From: Arthrobacter methylotrophus
GTDB lineage: Bacteria; Actinomycetota; Actinomycetes; Actinomycetales; Micrococcaceae
DNA: 64,000 nt
Assembly (NCBI RefSeq): GCF_039539965.1
Contig: NZ_BAABED010000001.1
Span: 3,472,001 to 3,536,000, forward strand
Direction of reading: 5' to 3'
A program made the translations under genes and the position numbers. How positions within the stretch are numbered: position 1 is the stretch's first letter; every line of letters begins with the position of its first letter. The notes under the pieces are model-generated. The model made no database searches. It was given only the letters and a program-made list of their open reading frames with translations, and had not been told where the DNA came from. Shown here one piece after another: positions 7,828 through 16,187 of the stretch.

Positions 7828-8739
7828 TTAGTTGACGGCCGTGCGGGAGCCGCACGAGAGCAGGTAGTTTCGGGTGCGCTTGGCGATGGGCATGGGAACG
7901 TCGAAGGCCACGGGGTACATGTCCTGTTCCACAATGCCGAAGATCGGACGGTTGAGTCCTTCAACGGCTTCGATGACTGCACACAGGTCAGGGAGGCCGT
8001 TCGGCGGTTCGGTCATGACGCCGGCCAGGTTGGCTGCCGCCCAGGTCATGTTTTCCTCGTTGACCCGGGCCAGCACATCCGGGTTGATCTGCTTCAGGTG
8101 CAGGTAGCCGATGCGGTCCGGGTAGTTCTTGATCAGTTCCAGGCTGGACGCTCCGCAGTATTCCGCGTGTCCGGTGTCAAGGCACAGGTTCAGGTACTGA
8201 AGATCGGTTTCGGCGAGCAGGTGCTCGATATCCGCCTGGGCGCCCACGTGGGAATCTGCGTGGGGGTGGAATTGCTGCTTCAGGCCGAAGTCCTCCAGCA
8301 GCACCTTGCCCATACGGTTGTGGCCCGCGAACAGGTCGTTCCATTGTTCCTGCGACAATTCGCCGCTCTCTACGGCCTCGCCGGTGACGTCGTCGCGCCA
8401 CATGGCCGGAATGACCACGATGTGTTCGCCGCCCATGGCTGCGGTCAGTTCGGCGACCTTGCGTGCCGGCTCCCATGCTGTTTCCCACTGGTCCAAGCCG
8501 CGGTGAAAGGCCGTGAAGACCGTTCCCGCCGTGACCTTGAGGTCGCGCTGCTTGAGTTCCTCGACGAGGCGGGTGGGATCGTTCGGCAAGTAGCCATAGG
8601 GGCCAAGTTCGATCCATTTGTAGCCGGACTCGGCCACTTCATCCAGGAATCGGACCCAAGGGGTCTGCTGGGGATCGTCCGGAAACCAAACACCCCAGGA
8701 GTCCGGGGCTGTGCCGATGATGAGTTTGTTCTCTGTCAT
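7828..8739 (-). CDS. iolE: Inosose dehydratase
   Basis: 303-residue AP_endonuc_2-type TIM barrel opening with TAPDSWGVWFPDDP, the diagnostic IolE start. Candidate metal ligands sit in QFHPHADSHVG, LDTGHAEYCG and YLHLKQI. It removes water from scyllo-inosose to give 3D-trihydroxycyclohexane-1,2-dione, the step between IolG and IolD. Start ATG at 8739 follows AAGGA. Upstream, between this gene and mmsA, sits a 66-bp palindromic repeat (8773-8838) that could reduce read-through, so iolE-iolG-iolH may be expressed at a lower level than iolC-mmsA. Confidence 0.92.
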   Translation of the reverse strand: MTENKLIIGTAPDSWGVWFPDDPQQTPWVRFLDEVAESGYKWIELGPYGYLPNDPTRLVEELKQRDLKVTAGTVFTAFHRGLDQWETAWEPARKVAELTAAMGGEHIVVIPAMWRDDVTGEAVESGELSQEQWNDLFAGHNRMGKVLLEDFGLKQQFHPHADSHVGAQADIEHLLAETDLQYLNLCLDTGHAEYCGASSLELIKNYPDRIGYLHLKQINPDVLARVNEENMTWAAANLAGVMTEPPNGLPDLCAVIEAVEGLNRPIFGIVEQDMYPVAFDVPMPIAKRTRNYLLSCGSRTAVN

Positions 8740-8772
8740 TTCTCAATCCTTGTTCAAACCCCGCTCGGCCGG

Positions 8773-8838
8773 CCCAACTGGCTCGCATTTGTTGTCGTTT
8801 TGAGGGCTCATAACGACAACAAATGCGAGCTAGTTGGG
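8773..8838. repeat. Palindromic intergenic repeat, copy 1 (27-12-27)
   Basis: Two 27-nt arms (8773-8799 and 8812-8838) pair with one mismatch around a 12-nt loop. A relative with exactly the same 27-12-27 geometry and shared ends (CCCAACT...TGTCGTT) is at 40243-40308. It lies in the 109-bp gap between mmsA and iolE inside the iol operon. REP-like dispersed element; it could act as an mRNA stabiliser or attenuator. Confidence 0.85.
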
Positions 8839-8848
8839 TGGGTGGGGA

Positions 8849-10360
8849 CTAGTTGGAGGGGAAGTTGTAGGAGGCGCCGGAAGCGTGGGTCGGTTCGGGC
8901 CAGCGGGAGGTGACCACCTTGCCTCGGGTATAGAAGGAGACGCCCTCCGGACCATAGATGTGCTTGTCACCGAAGAGCGAGGCTTTCCAGCCCCCGAAGG
9001 AGTGGTAGGCCACCGGTACCGGCAGGGGCACGTTGATACCGACCATGCCCACCGTGACGGAGCGCTGGAACTTGCGCGCGTTCGCACCCGAGGAAGTGAA
9101 GATCGCGGTGCCGTTGCCGTAGGGATTGGCGTTGATGAGCTTGATGCCTTCGTCCAGTTCATCCACCCGCACCACGACCAGTACGGGTCCGAAGATTTCC
9201 TCGGTGTAGGCGGTCATTTCGGTCTTGACGTGGTCGATCACGGTGGGACCGACCCAGAAGCCATCCTCATGGCCTGGAACCACCAGGTCACGGCCGTCCA
9301 CCACCATCGCGGCACCGGCGGCTTCGGCTTCGGTGACGATCCGGACGATGCGTTCTTTGGAGGCCGGGGTGATGACCGGGCCCATCTCGGCGTCGGGCTC
9401 GGTGCCGTTCTTGACCTTCACGTCCAGGGCGCGTTCTTCGACCTTCTTGACCAGCAGATCGGCGGCGTCCCCGACGGCGACCGCAACCGAGATGGCCATG
9501 CAGCGTTCACCGGCGGAACCGAACGCGGCGGCGGCCAGGTGGTCGGCCGCGTTGTCGAGATCGGCGTCGGGCATGATGATCGCATGGTTCTTCGCGCCGC
9601 CCAGGGCCTGGACCCGCTTGCCGTGCTTGGTGGCGGTTTCGTGGACGTACTGGGCGATCGGGGTGGAGCCGACGAAGGAGATGCCGTCCACGTCCGGGTG
9701 GGTCAGGAGCCCGTCGACGGTTTCCTTGTCGCCGTGCAGGACCTGGAAGACGCCGTCGGGCAGTCCGGCCTGCTTCCACAGCTTCGCCAGCAGCATGGAC
9801 GCGGAGGGGTCGCGTTCGGAGGGCTTGAGGATGAACGCGTTGCCGGTGGCGATCGCCATCGGTGCCATCCACAAAGGCACCATGACGGGGAAGTTGAACG
9901 GGGTGATGCCGGCCACGACTCCGAGCGGCTCGCGGAAGGAGAACACATCGATCCCGGTGGAGACCTGGTCCGAGTAGTCGCCCTTGAGCAGGGTCGGAAT
10001 ACCGCACGCGAATTCGATGACTTCCAGGCCGCGGCCGATCTCGCCCTTCGCATCGGAGAGGACCTTGCCGTGCTCCGCCGTGATCAGTGCAGCGAGTTCG
10101 TCGATGTGCGAGGCGACGAGCTCACGGAACGTGAAGAGGACCGCGGTGCGCTTGGCCAGGGAGAAATCGCCCCATTTTTCGCTGGCGGCCTTCGCTGCGG
10201 CGACCGTGGCGTCCAGGTCGGCGCGGTTCGCGAGCCGCAGCTCGGCGGAGACTGCGCCGGTTGCCGGGTTGTAGACGGGCTGGCTGCGGTCGCCTTCGCC
10301 TGCGGTTTCAACACCGTTGATGAAATGCTTGATGGTGGTCAGGGTGGTCGTCGTCGACAT
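8849..10360 (-). CDS. mmsA: CoA-acylating methylmalonate-semialdehyde dehydrogenase
   Basis: 503 residues, aldehyde dehydrogenase superfamily, MmsA/IolA type. Features are PFNFP in the cofactor site (about 154-158), FVGSTPIA, and FGSAGERCMA with catalytic Cys287; the GERCMA form is typical of the CoA-dependent subgroup. It converts malonate semialdehyde (and methylmalonate semialdehyde) with CoA and NAD+ to acetyl-CoA (propionyl-CoA) and CO2, the last step of inositol breakdown. ATG at 10360 is preceded by AAGGAAG. It lies 42 bp downstream of iolD in the same operon. It may also serve valine degradation, but the position argues for the IolA role. Confidence 0.93.
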   Translation of the reverse strand: MSTTTTLTTIKHFINGVETAGEGDRSQPVYNPATGAVSAELRLANRADLDATVAAAKAASEKWGDFSLAKRTAVLFTFRELVASHIDELAALITAEHGKVLSDAKGEIGRGLEVIEFACGIPTLLKGDYSDQVSTGIDVFSFREPLGVVAGITPFNFPVMVPLWMAPMAIATGNAFILKPSERDPSASMLLAKLWKQAGLPDGVFQVLHGDKETVDGLLTHPDVDGISFVGSTPIAQYVHETATKHGKRVQALGGAKNHAIIMPDADLDNAADHLAAAAFGSAGERCMAISVAVAVGDAADLLVKKVEERALDVKVKNGTEPDAEMGPVITPASKERIVRIVTEAEAAGAAMVVDGRDLVVPGHEDGFWVGPTVIDHVKTEMTAYTEEIFGPVLVVVRVDELDEGIKLINANPYGNGTAIFTSSGANARKFQRSVTVGMVGINVPLPVPVAYHSFGGWKASLFGDKHIYGPEGVSFYTRGKVVTSRWPEPTHASGASYNFPSN

Positions 10361-10402
10361 GTACGGACTTCCTTGTCTGTCGCTTTGAAGGGAGTTGGGG
10401 GT

Positions 10403-12355
10403 CTAGCCGAGCAGCTTGCGCTGGCGGTTTTTGTGGTCTGTGTACGTCCGGTAGGCCTGCTGCGTGGACTCGAGTTCGGAGACCTCGGAGACGGGAACAT
10501 CCCACCAGGATTCGGAGCTTGGGGCGTCCAGCAGGGGGTCCGATTCGACGTGGATGACGATCGGCCCGCTGTCCTCCGGTGCCGTTTTCGCATCACGGAT
10601 GGCCTGTTCGAGTTCGGCGATGACCTTCTCTCCCGGTTCGATCCGGATCACCTTGGCGCCGAGGCTTTCGGCGTTGAGGGCAAGATCGATCGGCAGGTTC
10701 TGGCCGGCGTCGAAGGAATGCTGTTCCTTGTCCAGCACGCGGTACTGCGTACCGAAACGCTGCGAACCCAGGGACTCGGAGAGCGAGCCGATGGAGGCGT
10801 AGCCGTGGTTCTGGATCAGGACCACGATCAGCTTGATGCGTTCGGCGACGGCGGTGACCAGTTCGGTGTGCATCATCAGGTAGGAGCCGTCCCCCACCAT
10901 GACGACCACGTCCCGTACCATTGCATCCTCGCCGCCCGCTGCCGCCTCGGCCAGGGCCGCGCGCTTCACGCCCAAGCCACCGGGAATCTCGTAGCCCATG
11001 CAGGAGTAGGCATATTCCACGTGGTAGCCGAAGGGGTCGCGGACGCGCCACATCTTATGCAGATCACCGGGCAGGGAACCCGCGGCGCAGATGACGACGT
11101 CGGAGGCGTCCATGGCCCGGTTGGTAGCGCCGATGATCTCGTTCTGTGCCGGCAGGGGTGTGTGGCGGTTGTCGAAGGCTTCGTCCACGATGGCGTTCCA
11201 GCGCTCCTTCTCCGCCGCGATCTTCTGCTCGAGGTCCGCGCCGACACGGTAGCCGCCGAGCGACTGGTTCAGCTTGACGAGGGCCTTGCGGGCGTCGGCG
11301 ACGATCGGCAGCCTGGTGCCGTGCTTGTACGCGTCGATCGCGGCCACATTGATGTTCACGAACTTCACGTCGGGGTTCTGGAAAGCAGTGCGCGACGCCG
11401 TCGTGAAGTCCTCGTAACGGGTACCGATGCCGATGATCAAGTCAGCCTCGGCAGCGATGGCGTTCGCCGCCGTCGTGCCCGTGGAGCCGATGGCTCCGAG
11501 GGAGAACTTGTGGTCCCACGGAAGGACGCCGACGCCGGCCTGGGTGTTGCCCACCGGGATGCCGGTCAGTTCGGCGAACGTGGCGAGTTCTTCGTTGGCG
11601 AAGGCATAAAGGACACCGCCGCCTGCAATGATCAATGGCCGTTTCGCGGCACGGATGGCCTCGGCGGCGCGGCGGATGTCGTCGTCGTCGGCTTCGGGGC
11701 GGCGGATCCGCCATTCACGCTCGGTGAGGAACTCCTCCGGGACGTCCAAGGCCTCGGCCTGGACGTCCTGCGGCAGCGAAATGGTCACCGCGCCGGTCTC
11801 GGCCGGGTCCGTCAGGACACGCAGTCCGTGGTGGAACGCGGAGAACAGCTGCTCTGGCCGGGAGACCCGGTCGAAGAACTTCGAGAGGGGACGGAAAGCG
11901 TCGTTGACCGTGATGTCGTAGGCGTAGGGCAACTCGAGCTGCTGCAGCACGGGATCCGCCGCACGGGTGGCGAAGGTATCGGACGGCAGCAAGAGGACCG
12001 GCAGCCGGTTGGTGGTGGCCAGCGCCGCGCCCGTCAGCAAGTTCGAGGAGCCCGGACCGATCGAGGTGCTGATCGCGAACGTCTGGCGGCGACGCGTGTG
12101 CCTGGCATAGCCGACAGCTTGGTGCGACTGGGCCTGCTCGTTGCGGCCCTGGTAGTACGGCATGATGCTCGGGTCAAGCTGCTGGTACTGCTTGAGGGCC
12201 TGGCCCACTCCGGCGACATTGCCGTGCCCGAAGATCCCGAACGTGCCAGGGATCAGTCGTTCCCGGTACCCACTCCCGCCCACGGTGTCCACCGTGTACT
12301 GCTTGGAGAGGAACTCGACCACCGCCTGGGCGACTGTCATTCTGCGCGTTGACAT
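10403..12355 (-). CDS. iolD: 3D-(3,5/4)-trihydroxycyclohexane-1,2-dione hydrolase
   Basis: 650 residues, thiamine-diphosphate enzyme with the three usual domains: N-terminal pyrimidine-binding (VGGSGYRERLIPGTFGIFGHGN near the start), central, and C-terminal PP-binding with GDGSY followed by NHGYAS. It opens the ring of trihydroxycyclohexanedione to 5-deoxy-glucuronate. I chose the ATG at 12355 because CGGAG lies 8 nt upstream; the frame continues to 12520 but that part encodes basic low-complexity sequence overlapping the upstream gene. It lies 5 bp after the Cgl0159-like gene. No iolB follows it, although IolB would act on its product. Confidence 0.93.
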   Translation of the reverse strand: MSTRRMTVAQAVVEFLSKQYTVDTVGGSGYRERLIPGTFGIFGHGNVAGVGQALKQYQQLDPSIMPYYQGRNEQAQSHQAVGYARHTRRRQTFAISTSIGPGSSNLLTGAALATTNRLPVLLLPSDTFATRAADPVLQQLELPYAYDITVNDAFRPLSKFFDRVSRPEQLFSAFHHGLRVLTDPAETGAVTISLPQDVQAEALDVPEEFLTEREWRIRRPEADDDDIRRAAEAIRAAKRPLIIAGGGVLYAFANEELATFAELTGIPVGNTQAGVGVLPWDHKFSLGAIGSTGTTAANAIAAEADLIIGIGTRYEDFTTASRTAFQNPDVKFVNINVAAIDAYKHGTRLPIVADARKALVKLNQSLGGYRVGADLEQKIAAEKERWNAIVDEAFDNRHTPLPAQNEIIGATNRAMDASDVVICAAGSLPGDLHKMWRVRDPFGYHVEYAYSCMGYEIPGGLGVKRAALAEAAAGGEDAMVRDVVVMVGDGSYLMMHTELVTAVAERIKLIVVLIQNHGYASIGSLSESLGSQRFGTQYRVLDKEQHSFDAGQNLPIDLALNAESLGAKVIRIEPGEKVIAELEQAIRDAKTAPEDSGPIVIHVESDPLLDAPSSESWWDVPVSEVSELESTQQAYRTYTDHKNRQRKLLG

Positions 12356-12360
12356 TATTC

Positions 12361-13290
12361 TTACTCCGATACTTTCGCAGGTGTCTTCAGCAGTTCTGTC
12401 GTCTTCAAGAGCGAAGCGGCGGTGGCAACGGCCCCGGCCACGTCTCCGTCCTGCGGGTACAAAAGGGTCCGTCCCACAGTCAATCCCTGGACTCCCGGCA
12501 GGGCAAGCGCGGCCTGCCAACTGGCAAAGACCTCGTCCTGGCCCGCATCCGGATCTCCGCCCAACAGGACCGTGGGCAACGTGGTGGCCGCCATGACGCG
12601 ATCCATCTCAGCCACGACCGGGAGCTTCATCCAGGTGTAGGCGCTCGTGGAACCGAGGCCCTGCGCTATTGCAATCGACTTGATCACGGCGTCCGGGGAA
12701 AGATCGTTGCGTACCGTGCCGTTTGCCTGGCGGATGGACAGGAACGGTTCCACCATGGCGATGAGCTTGCGCGCGGCCAGGGAGTCCACGGCCTTGGCGG
12801 TGGCTTCCAAGATCGACGCCGTATCCGGGTCCCCGAGGCAAATCCGGGTGAGCATCTTGCCGCCGTCGGCGCCGAGAGCGTCCAGGGCGGCTGCGGTGTG
12901 GCCAGTGAAGCGATCGTCGATTTCGTTGACCAGGCCGGCGAGGCCGCCGCGGTTCATCGAACCGAAGACGAGCTTGCCCTCGAGCGCGCCGAGGAGCAAC
13001 AGGTCGTCCATGATGTCCGGGCTCGCGAGGACGCCGTCGACGGCGGGGTTCGCCAAGGCGATCTGCAAACGGTCCAAAAGTTCCCGGCGATCCGCCATGG
13101 CCACCGGGTCTGCACCGACGCTCAGTGCGCCGCGGGCCGGGTGGTCGGCGGCCACGATGAAGTTCTGGGTCCCGTACTTCAGCCCCGGGTGGCGGCGCCG
13201 TGCAGCGGCGGCGCGGGCAACGGCGTCGGGATCTTCGAGCCGGATGGCACTCAAGTGCTCATAACGGCGGGGGTCGTCATTGAAGCTCAA
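12361..13290 (-). CDS. Cgl0159-like (beta/alpha)8 aldolase-type protein of the iol cluster
   Basis: 309 residues resembling the Cgl0159-like family found beside iol genes in Corynebacterium and Arthrobacter. A TIM barrel of class I/DeoC-FbaB flavour is suggested by TWMKLPVV (candidate Schiff-base lysine), PTVLLGGD and GVQGLTVGRTLLYP. The probable role is cleavage of 2-deoxy-5-keto-gluconate 6-phosphate, replacing IolJ, which is absent; this is inference. The start is TTG at 13290 with GAAGGAG six bases upstream; it overlaps the iolC stop by 4 nt (TTGA), indicating translational coupling. The longer frame to 13413 lies inside iolC and is unlikely to be used. Confidence 0.85.
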   Translation of the reverse strand: MSFNDDPRRYEHLSAIRLEDPDAVARAAAARRRHPGLKYGTQNFIVAADHPARGALSVGADPVAMADRRELLDRLQIALANPAVDGVLASPDIMDDLLLLGALEGKLVFGSMNRGGLAGLVNEIDDRFTGHTAAALDALGADGGKMLTRICLGDPDTASILEATAKAVDSLAARKLIAMVEPFLSIRQANGTVRNDLSPDAVIKSIAIAQGLGSTSAYTWMKLPVVAEMDRVMAATTLPTVLLGGDPDAGQDEVFASWQAALALPGVQGLTVGRTLLYPQDGDVAGAVATAASLLKTTELLKTPAKVSE

Positions 13291-14312
13291 CGTGTTGCTC
13301 CTTCGGAGACTGCTGCGTGTGAAGTTGCTGTATCGGGGCCGGCAGGCGTCAGGGGCGCGCGTTCGGCGAGCAACGAAGTGACCTCCTCCGGCGTCGGCAT
13401 CGCGTCGGCGCACGAGAGACGGGAGGCGACGATCGCGCCTGCGGCGTTGGCATAATCCAGAACCTGTGCCAGCGGCCAGCGGGACAACAGTCCGTGGCAG
13501 AATGCCCCGCCAAAGGAGTCACCGGCGCCCAGGCCGTTGACGGTCTCCACGGGGACCGGCGCGGAGACAACGCGTTCAGTGCGGGTCTTGGCCATGACAC
13601 CTTCGGGGCCGAGCTTGACGACGGCGATCTCGACCCCCGCGGCCAGGAGCCGGTCTGCCTGCTCGTCCGGTGTGCCTTCACCAACTGCGACGGCACATTC
13701 CTTGTCGTTGCCGATTGCTACCGTGACATGCGGCAGGATTTTGGCGACCTCCGCGCGGGCTTCGTCCTCGGAAGCCCAGAACATCGGCCGGTAGTCCAGG
13801 TCCAGGATGGTGTACTGGCCCTCGCTCAGGCCGGTGCGGGGCCGGGCTTCGTGGGCCGCGAGGTGGGCGGAACGGCTGGGTTCCTGGCACAGGCCGGTGA
13901 CGGTGGACCAGAAGATGCCGGCGTTCCTGATGGCTTCGAGGTCCAATTCCTCGGCTTTGATCTGCAGGTCCGGCGCTGTCGGGAAGCGGCCGTAGAAGTA
14001 CAGCGGGAAGTCGTGCGGGGGCTGGATCGCGCAGAACGTGGCAGGGGTTTGAAGGCCCGGCACCGGGGTGACGAACGCGTCGTCGACCTTGAATTTGCGA
14101 AGCTCTCGGTGCAAGTAGATGCCGAAAGGGTCATCGCCCGTGCGAGTAATGACCCCGGAACGGCGGCCGTGGCGGGCGGCAGCTACGGCCACATTGGAGG
14201 GCGAGCCGCCAAGGTACTTGCCGAAAGAGCGCACATCCTCCAGTCCCACACCGATGTCGTTCGGGTAGATATCAACGCTGATGCGCCCGATTGTGAGTAG
14301 TTCGTGGGTCAC
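13287..14312 (-). CDS. iolC: 5-dehydro-2-deoxygluconokinase
   Basis: 341-residue PfkB/ribokinase-family kinase. N-terminal signature GGSPSNVAVAAARHG is at about 35-50 and the C-terminal PfkB motif is NGLGAGDSFGGAF with the catalytic Asp. It phosphorylates 5-dehydro-2-deoxygluconate with ATP, giving the substrate of the aldolase encoded next. I prefer GTG at 14312 with AAAGG upstream; the open frame to 14402 adds a basic stretch overlapping the promoter. It is the first gene of the iol operon; promoter and operator motifs lie about 110 bp upstream at 14425-14451. Confidence 0.9.
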   Translation of the reverse strand: MTHELLTIGRISVDIYPNDIGVGLEDVRSFGKYLGGSPSNVAVAAARHGRRSGVITRTGDDPFGIYLHRELRKFKVDDAFVTPVPGLQTPATFCAIQPPHDFPLYFYGRFPTAPDLQIKAEELDLEAIRNAGIFWSTVTGLCQEPSRSAHLAAHEARPRTGLSEGQYTILDLDYRPMFWASEDEARAEVAKILPHVTVAIGNDKECAVAVGEGTPDEQADRLLAAGVEIAVVKLGPEGVMAKTRTERVVSAPVPVETVNGLGAGDSFGGAFCHGLLSRWPLAQVLDYANAAGAIVASRLSCADAMPTPEEVTSLLAERAPLTPAGPDTATSHAAVSEGATR

Positions 14313-14424
14313 GGTGATCGCGGACCTTTCTGTAGTGAACTCTTCTTGCGGGACGGTGAGAGCTCCGGTGCTTTTGCCGGCCCGCAGCGAGCGGGGCCAC
14401 AAGCACTACTTTGCACCAGAATTC

Positions 14425-14451
14425 ATGTCCTGTCAAAGGTTTGTACTGACA
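14425..14451 (-). promoter_or_regulatory. Promoter and double operator candidate of the iol operon
   Basis: On the minus strand TTGACAGGACAT (14425-14436 as reverse complement) repeats the -35/operator block of the divergent promoter at 3539-3550. A second element TGTACTGACA is at 14442-14451. The pair TGTCA...TTTGT.CTGACAT (from 14432) aligns over 22 positions with the motif before the ABC operon at 2422-2443. The -10 box is weak (CAAAGT). Two copies suggest cooperative repression. Confidence 0.6.
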
Positions 14452-14521
14452 TATTTACAACGAAACGTAATGCCGTGAACTTCGGGTCCCGAAGCCTTGA
14501 AATCCGCGCTGAGAGCGGGTA

Positions 14522-14926
14522 TTACCGGGCGGGAACGGCAAGCTCGCCAGTGACATATTGGGCGCGACCAAAGCCGAAGGACCAGTCTTCGGCCGCGTTT
14601 TCCACGTACCCCAGGAAGACGTCCTCGCCGGCCACGCCAATGTCGGCGAGCCGGGCGGCGATGGCGGCGAACAAGGACTGCTTGGCTTCGCGACTGCGTC
14701 CACCCTGAGTGAATATCTGGATCATCACCACTCCGGACGTCCGCTCGAAACCAAGTCCGGCATCCTGGGCGATGATCTGACCGGCGGGATGCTCGGTGAT
14801 GAGGTGAAAGTAATCCCGCTCGGGGATGCCATACTCGGCAAGGATAGCGGCATGGATTCGCTGGCTGAGTTCGCCGAGCTGCCCGGGGGTGCGGCCTTCA
14901 TTGACATCAATGCGTACGAAGGGCAT
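14522..14926 (-). CDS. Tautomerase-family protein
   Basis: 134 residues. Starting at the ATG at 14926 (GGAG upstream) the protein begins MPFVRIDVNEG, so processing would leave an N-terminal proline, the catalytic residue of the 4-oxalocrotonate tautomerase/MIF superfamily. The length fits a fused two-subunit tautomerase (about 130 residues) rather than the 62-residue 4-OT form. It lies immediately upstream of the iolC promoter with its own TGTCCTGACA element at 14946-14955, so it is probably coregulated with inositol catabolism. The substrate is unknown; ketonisation of an enol intermediate is a guess. Confidence 0.83.
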   Translation of the reverse strand: MPFVRIDVNEGRTPGQLGELSQRIHAAILAEYGIPERDYFHLITEHPAGQIIAQDAGLGFERTSGVVMIQIFTQGGRSREAKQSLFAAIAARLADIGVAGEDVFLGYVENAAEDWSFGFGRAQYVTGELAVPAR

Positions 14927-14945
14927 TTGTTCTCCTGAGCTATAT

Positions 14946-14955
14946 TGTCCTGACA
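14946..14955 (-). promoter_or_regulatory. Operator candidate upstream of the tautomerase gene
   Basis: TGTCCTGACA, identical to the element at 2433-2442, lies 20 bp before the tautomerase start, between AT-rich stretches that could form its promoter (TATAGC on the minus strand at about 14939-14944). The same ten bases in two promoter regions of one locus and close variants in two others support a common regulator. Confidence 0.55.
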
Positions 14956-14994
14956 TACTAACAAACTATTTCGAAGAGTCGCAAGCCCCTTCGT

Positions 14995-15122
14995 CGCTCG
15001 CTCACTTATCCTGCCTTAAACCCGAACGCTCGTTCACGTTTGGCGCCCGAACGCCAAACGCCCGCTCACATATCCGGCCTTAACCCCCGACGCTCGCTCA
15101 CTAGACATGAGCGAGCGTCGGG
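14995..15122. repeat. Compound intergenic repeat: two 43-bp direct repeats plus hairpins
   Basis: This occupies most of the 346-bp gap between the tautomerase gene and sucD. A 43-bp unit (14995-15037) recurs at 15059-15101 with about seven changes; each begins and ends with CGCTCGCTCAC-like sequence. Between them GTTTGGCG (15038-15045) pairs with CGCCAAAC (15052-15059). The right end forms a perfect 15-bp hairpin (15086-15100 with 15108-15122). No coding potential is evident. Probably a dispersed repeat family; the hairpin might end transcription. Confidence 0.8.
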
Positions 15123-15189
15123 CCACAGGCCTTCAAAGGTCAGGGAGCGTCTTTCGTAACAGCGCGCCCGGCTATCCAACAGTTAAACA

Positions 15190-15236
15190 ACGACGGCGCC
15201 CGTCACCTTCACGTGGAAGGTGACGGGCGCCGTCGT
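15190..15236 (-). terminator. Terminator hairpin downstream of sucCD
   Basis: Perfect 21-bp inverted repeat (15190-15210 with 15216-15236) around a 5-nt loop, 37 bp after the sucD stop. On the minus strand it is followed by TGTTTAAC, a short U-containing tail. A GC-rich, long-stem terminator like this is usual in this group. Confidence 0.8.
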
Positions 15237-15272
15237 ACTTTCAGTCGCGCGGAGACCCTGCGCGGGGTCTTA

Positions 15273-16175
15273 CTAGAGGGTTGCGAAGACCTCGCGGAGC
15301 AGCTTGGCGGTCTCGGACGGCGTCTTGCCGACCTTCACGCCTGCAGCTTCGAGAGCTTCCTTCTTCGCCTGCGCAGTGCCGGCGGAGCCGGAGACAATGG
15401 CGCCTGCGTGGCCCATGGTCTTGCCCTCGGGAGCGGTGAAGCCTGCAACGTAGCCGACAACCGGCTTGGTGACGTTGGCCTTGATGAAGTCGGCTGCGCG
15501 CTCTTCAGCGTCGCCACCGATTTCGCCGATCATGACGATTGCCTTGGTCTCCGGGTCAGCCTCGAACGCAGCCAGGGCGTCGATGTGGGTGGTGCCGATG
15601 ACGGGGTCGCCACCGATGCCGATGGCGGTAGAGAAGCCGAGGTCCCGCAGTTCGTACATCATCTGGTAAGTCAAGGTGCCGGACTTGGAGACCAAGCCGA
15701 TAGGGCCCTTGCCCGTGATGTTTGCCGGGGTGATGCCAACCAGGGCTTCGCCCGGGGTGATGATGCCGGGGCAGTTCGGGCCGATGATGCGGGTGATCTG
15801 CTTGCCGTCGGCGTCCACCGTGGCCTGGGCGAGTGCCCAGAACTCAGCGGAATCCTGAACCGGCACGCCTTCGGTGATGACAACAACCAGGCCAATGCCT
15901 GCTTCGATGGCTTCAACGACGGCGGCCTTGGTGAACGCCGGCGGAACGAAGACGATCGAAACGTCGGCGCCAGTCTCCGCAATGGCTTCCTTGACGGTGC
16001 CGAAGACGGTGATTTCCTTGTCTCCGTGCAGCACCGTGGTGCCGGCCTTGCGGGCGTTGACGCCACCGACGATGTTGGTGCCGGCCTTGAGCATCAGGGA
16101 GGTGTGCTTGGTACCTTCGCCACCGGTGATGCCCTGGACGATGACCTTGGAGTCCTTGTTCAGATAAATAGACAT
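15273..16175 (-). CDS. sucD: Succinate-CoA ligase, alpha subunit
   Basis: 300 residues, full length. CoA-binding Rossmann domain ([15 protein letters not shown] at about 12-26), ligase domain with IGPNCPGII, and the active-site histidine in [13 protein letters not shown] (His256), which is transiently phosphorylated. With SucC it interconverts succinyl-CoA and succinate with nucleotide triphosphate formation in the TCA cycle. It starts 12 bp after sucC, in the usual sucCD order, and is followed by a strong terminator. Confidence 0.97.
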   Translation of the reverse strand: MSIYLNKDSKVIVQGITGGEGTKHTSLMLKAGTNIVGGVNARKAGTTVLHGDKEITVFGTVKEAIAETGADVSIVFVPPAFTKAAVVEAIEAGIGLVVVITEGVPVQDSAEFWALAQATVDADGKQITRIIGPNCPGIITPGEALVGITPANITGKGPIGLVSKSGTLTYQMMYELRDLGFSTAIGIGGDPVIGTTHIDALAAFEADPETKAIVMIGEIGGDAEERAADFIKANVTKPVVGYVAGFTAPEGKTMGHAGAIVSGSAGTAQAKKEALEAAGVKVGKTPSETAKLLREVFATL

Positions 16176-16187
16176 TGTGAGGTCCCT

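Noticed and set aside
8834..12352. 1172-codon open frame on the plus strand
   Set aside because: Antisense to mmsA and iolD, which have full family motifs; composition is the Gly/Val/Asp/Arg-rich pattern of a high-GC shadow frame.
12356..12520. N-terminal extension of iolD
   Set aside because: Overlaps the Cgl0159-like gene, encodes basic low-complexity sequence, and the ATG at 12355 has a GGAG site.
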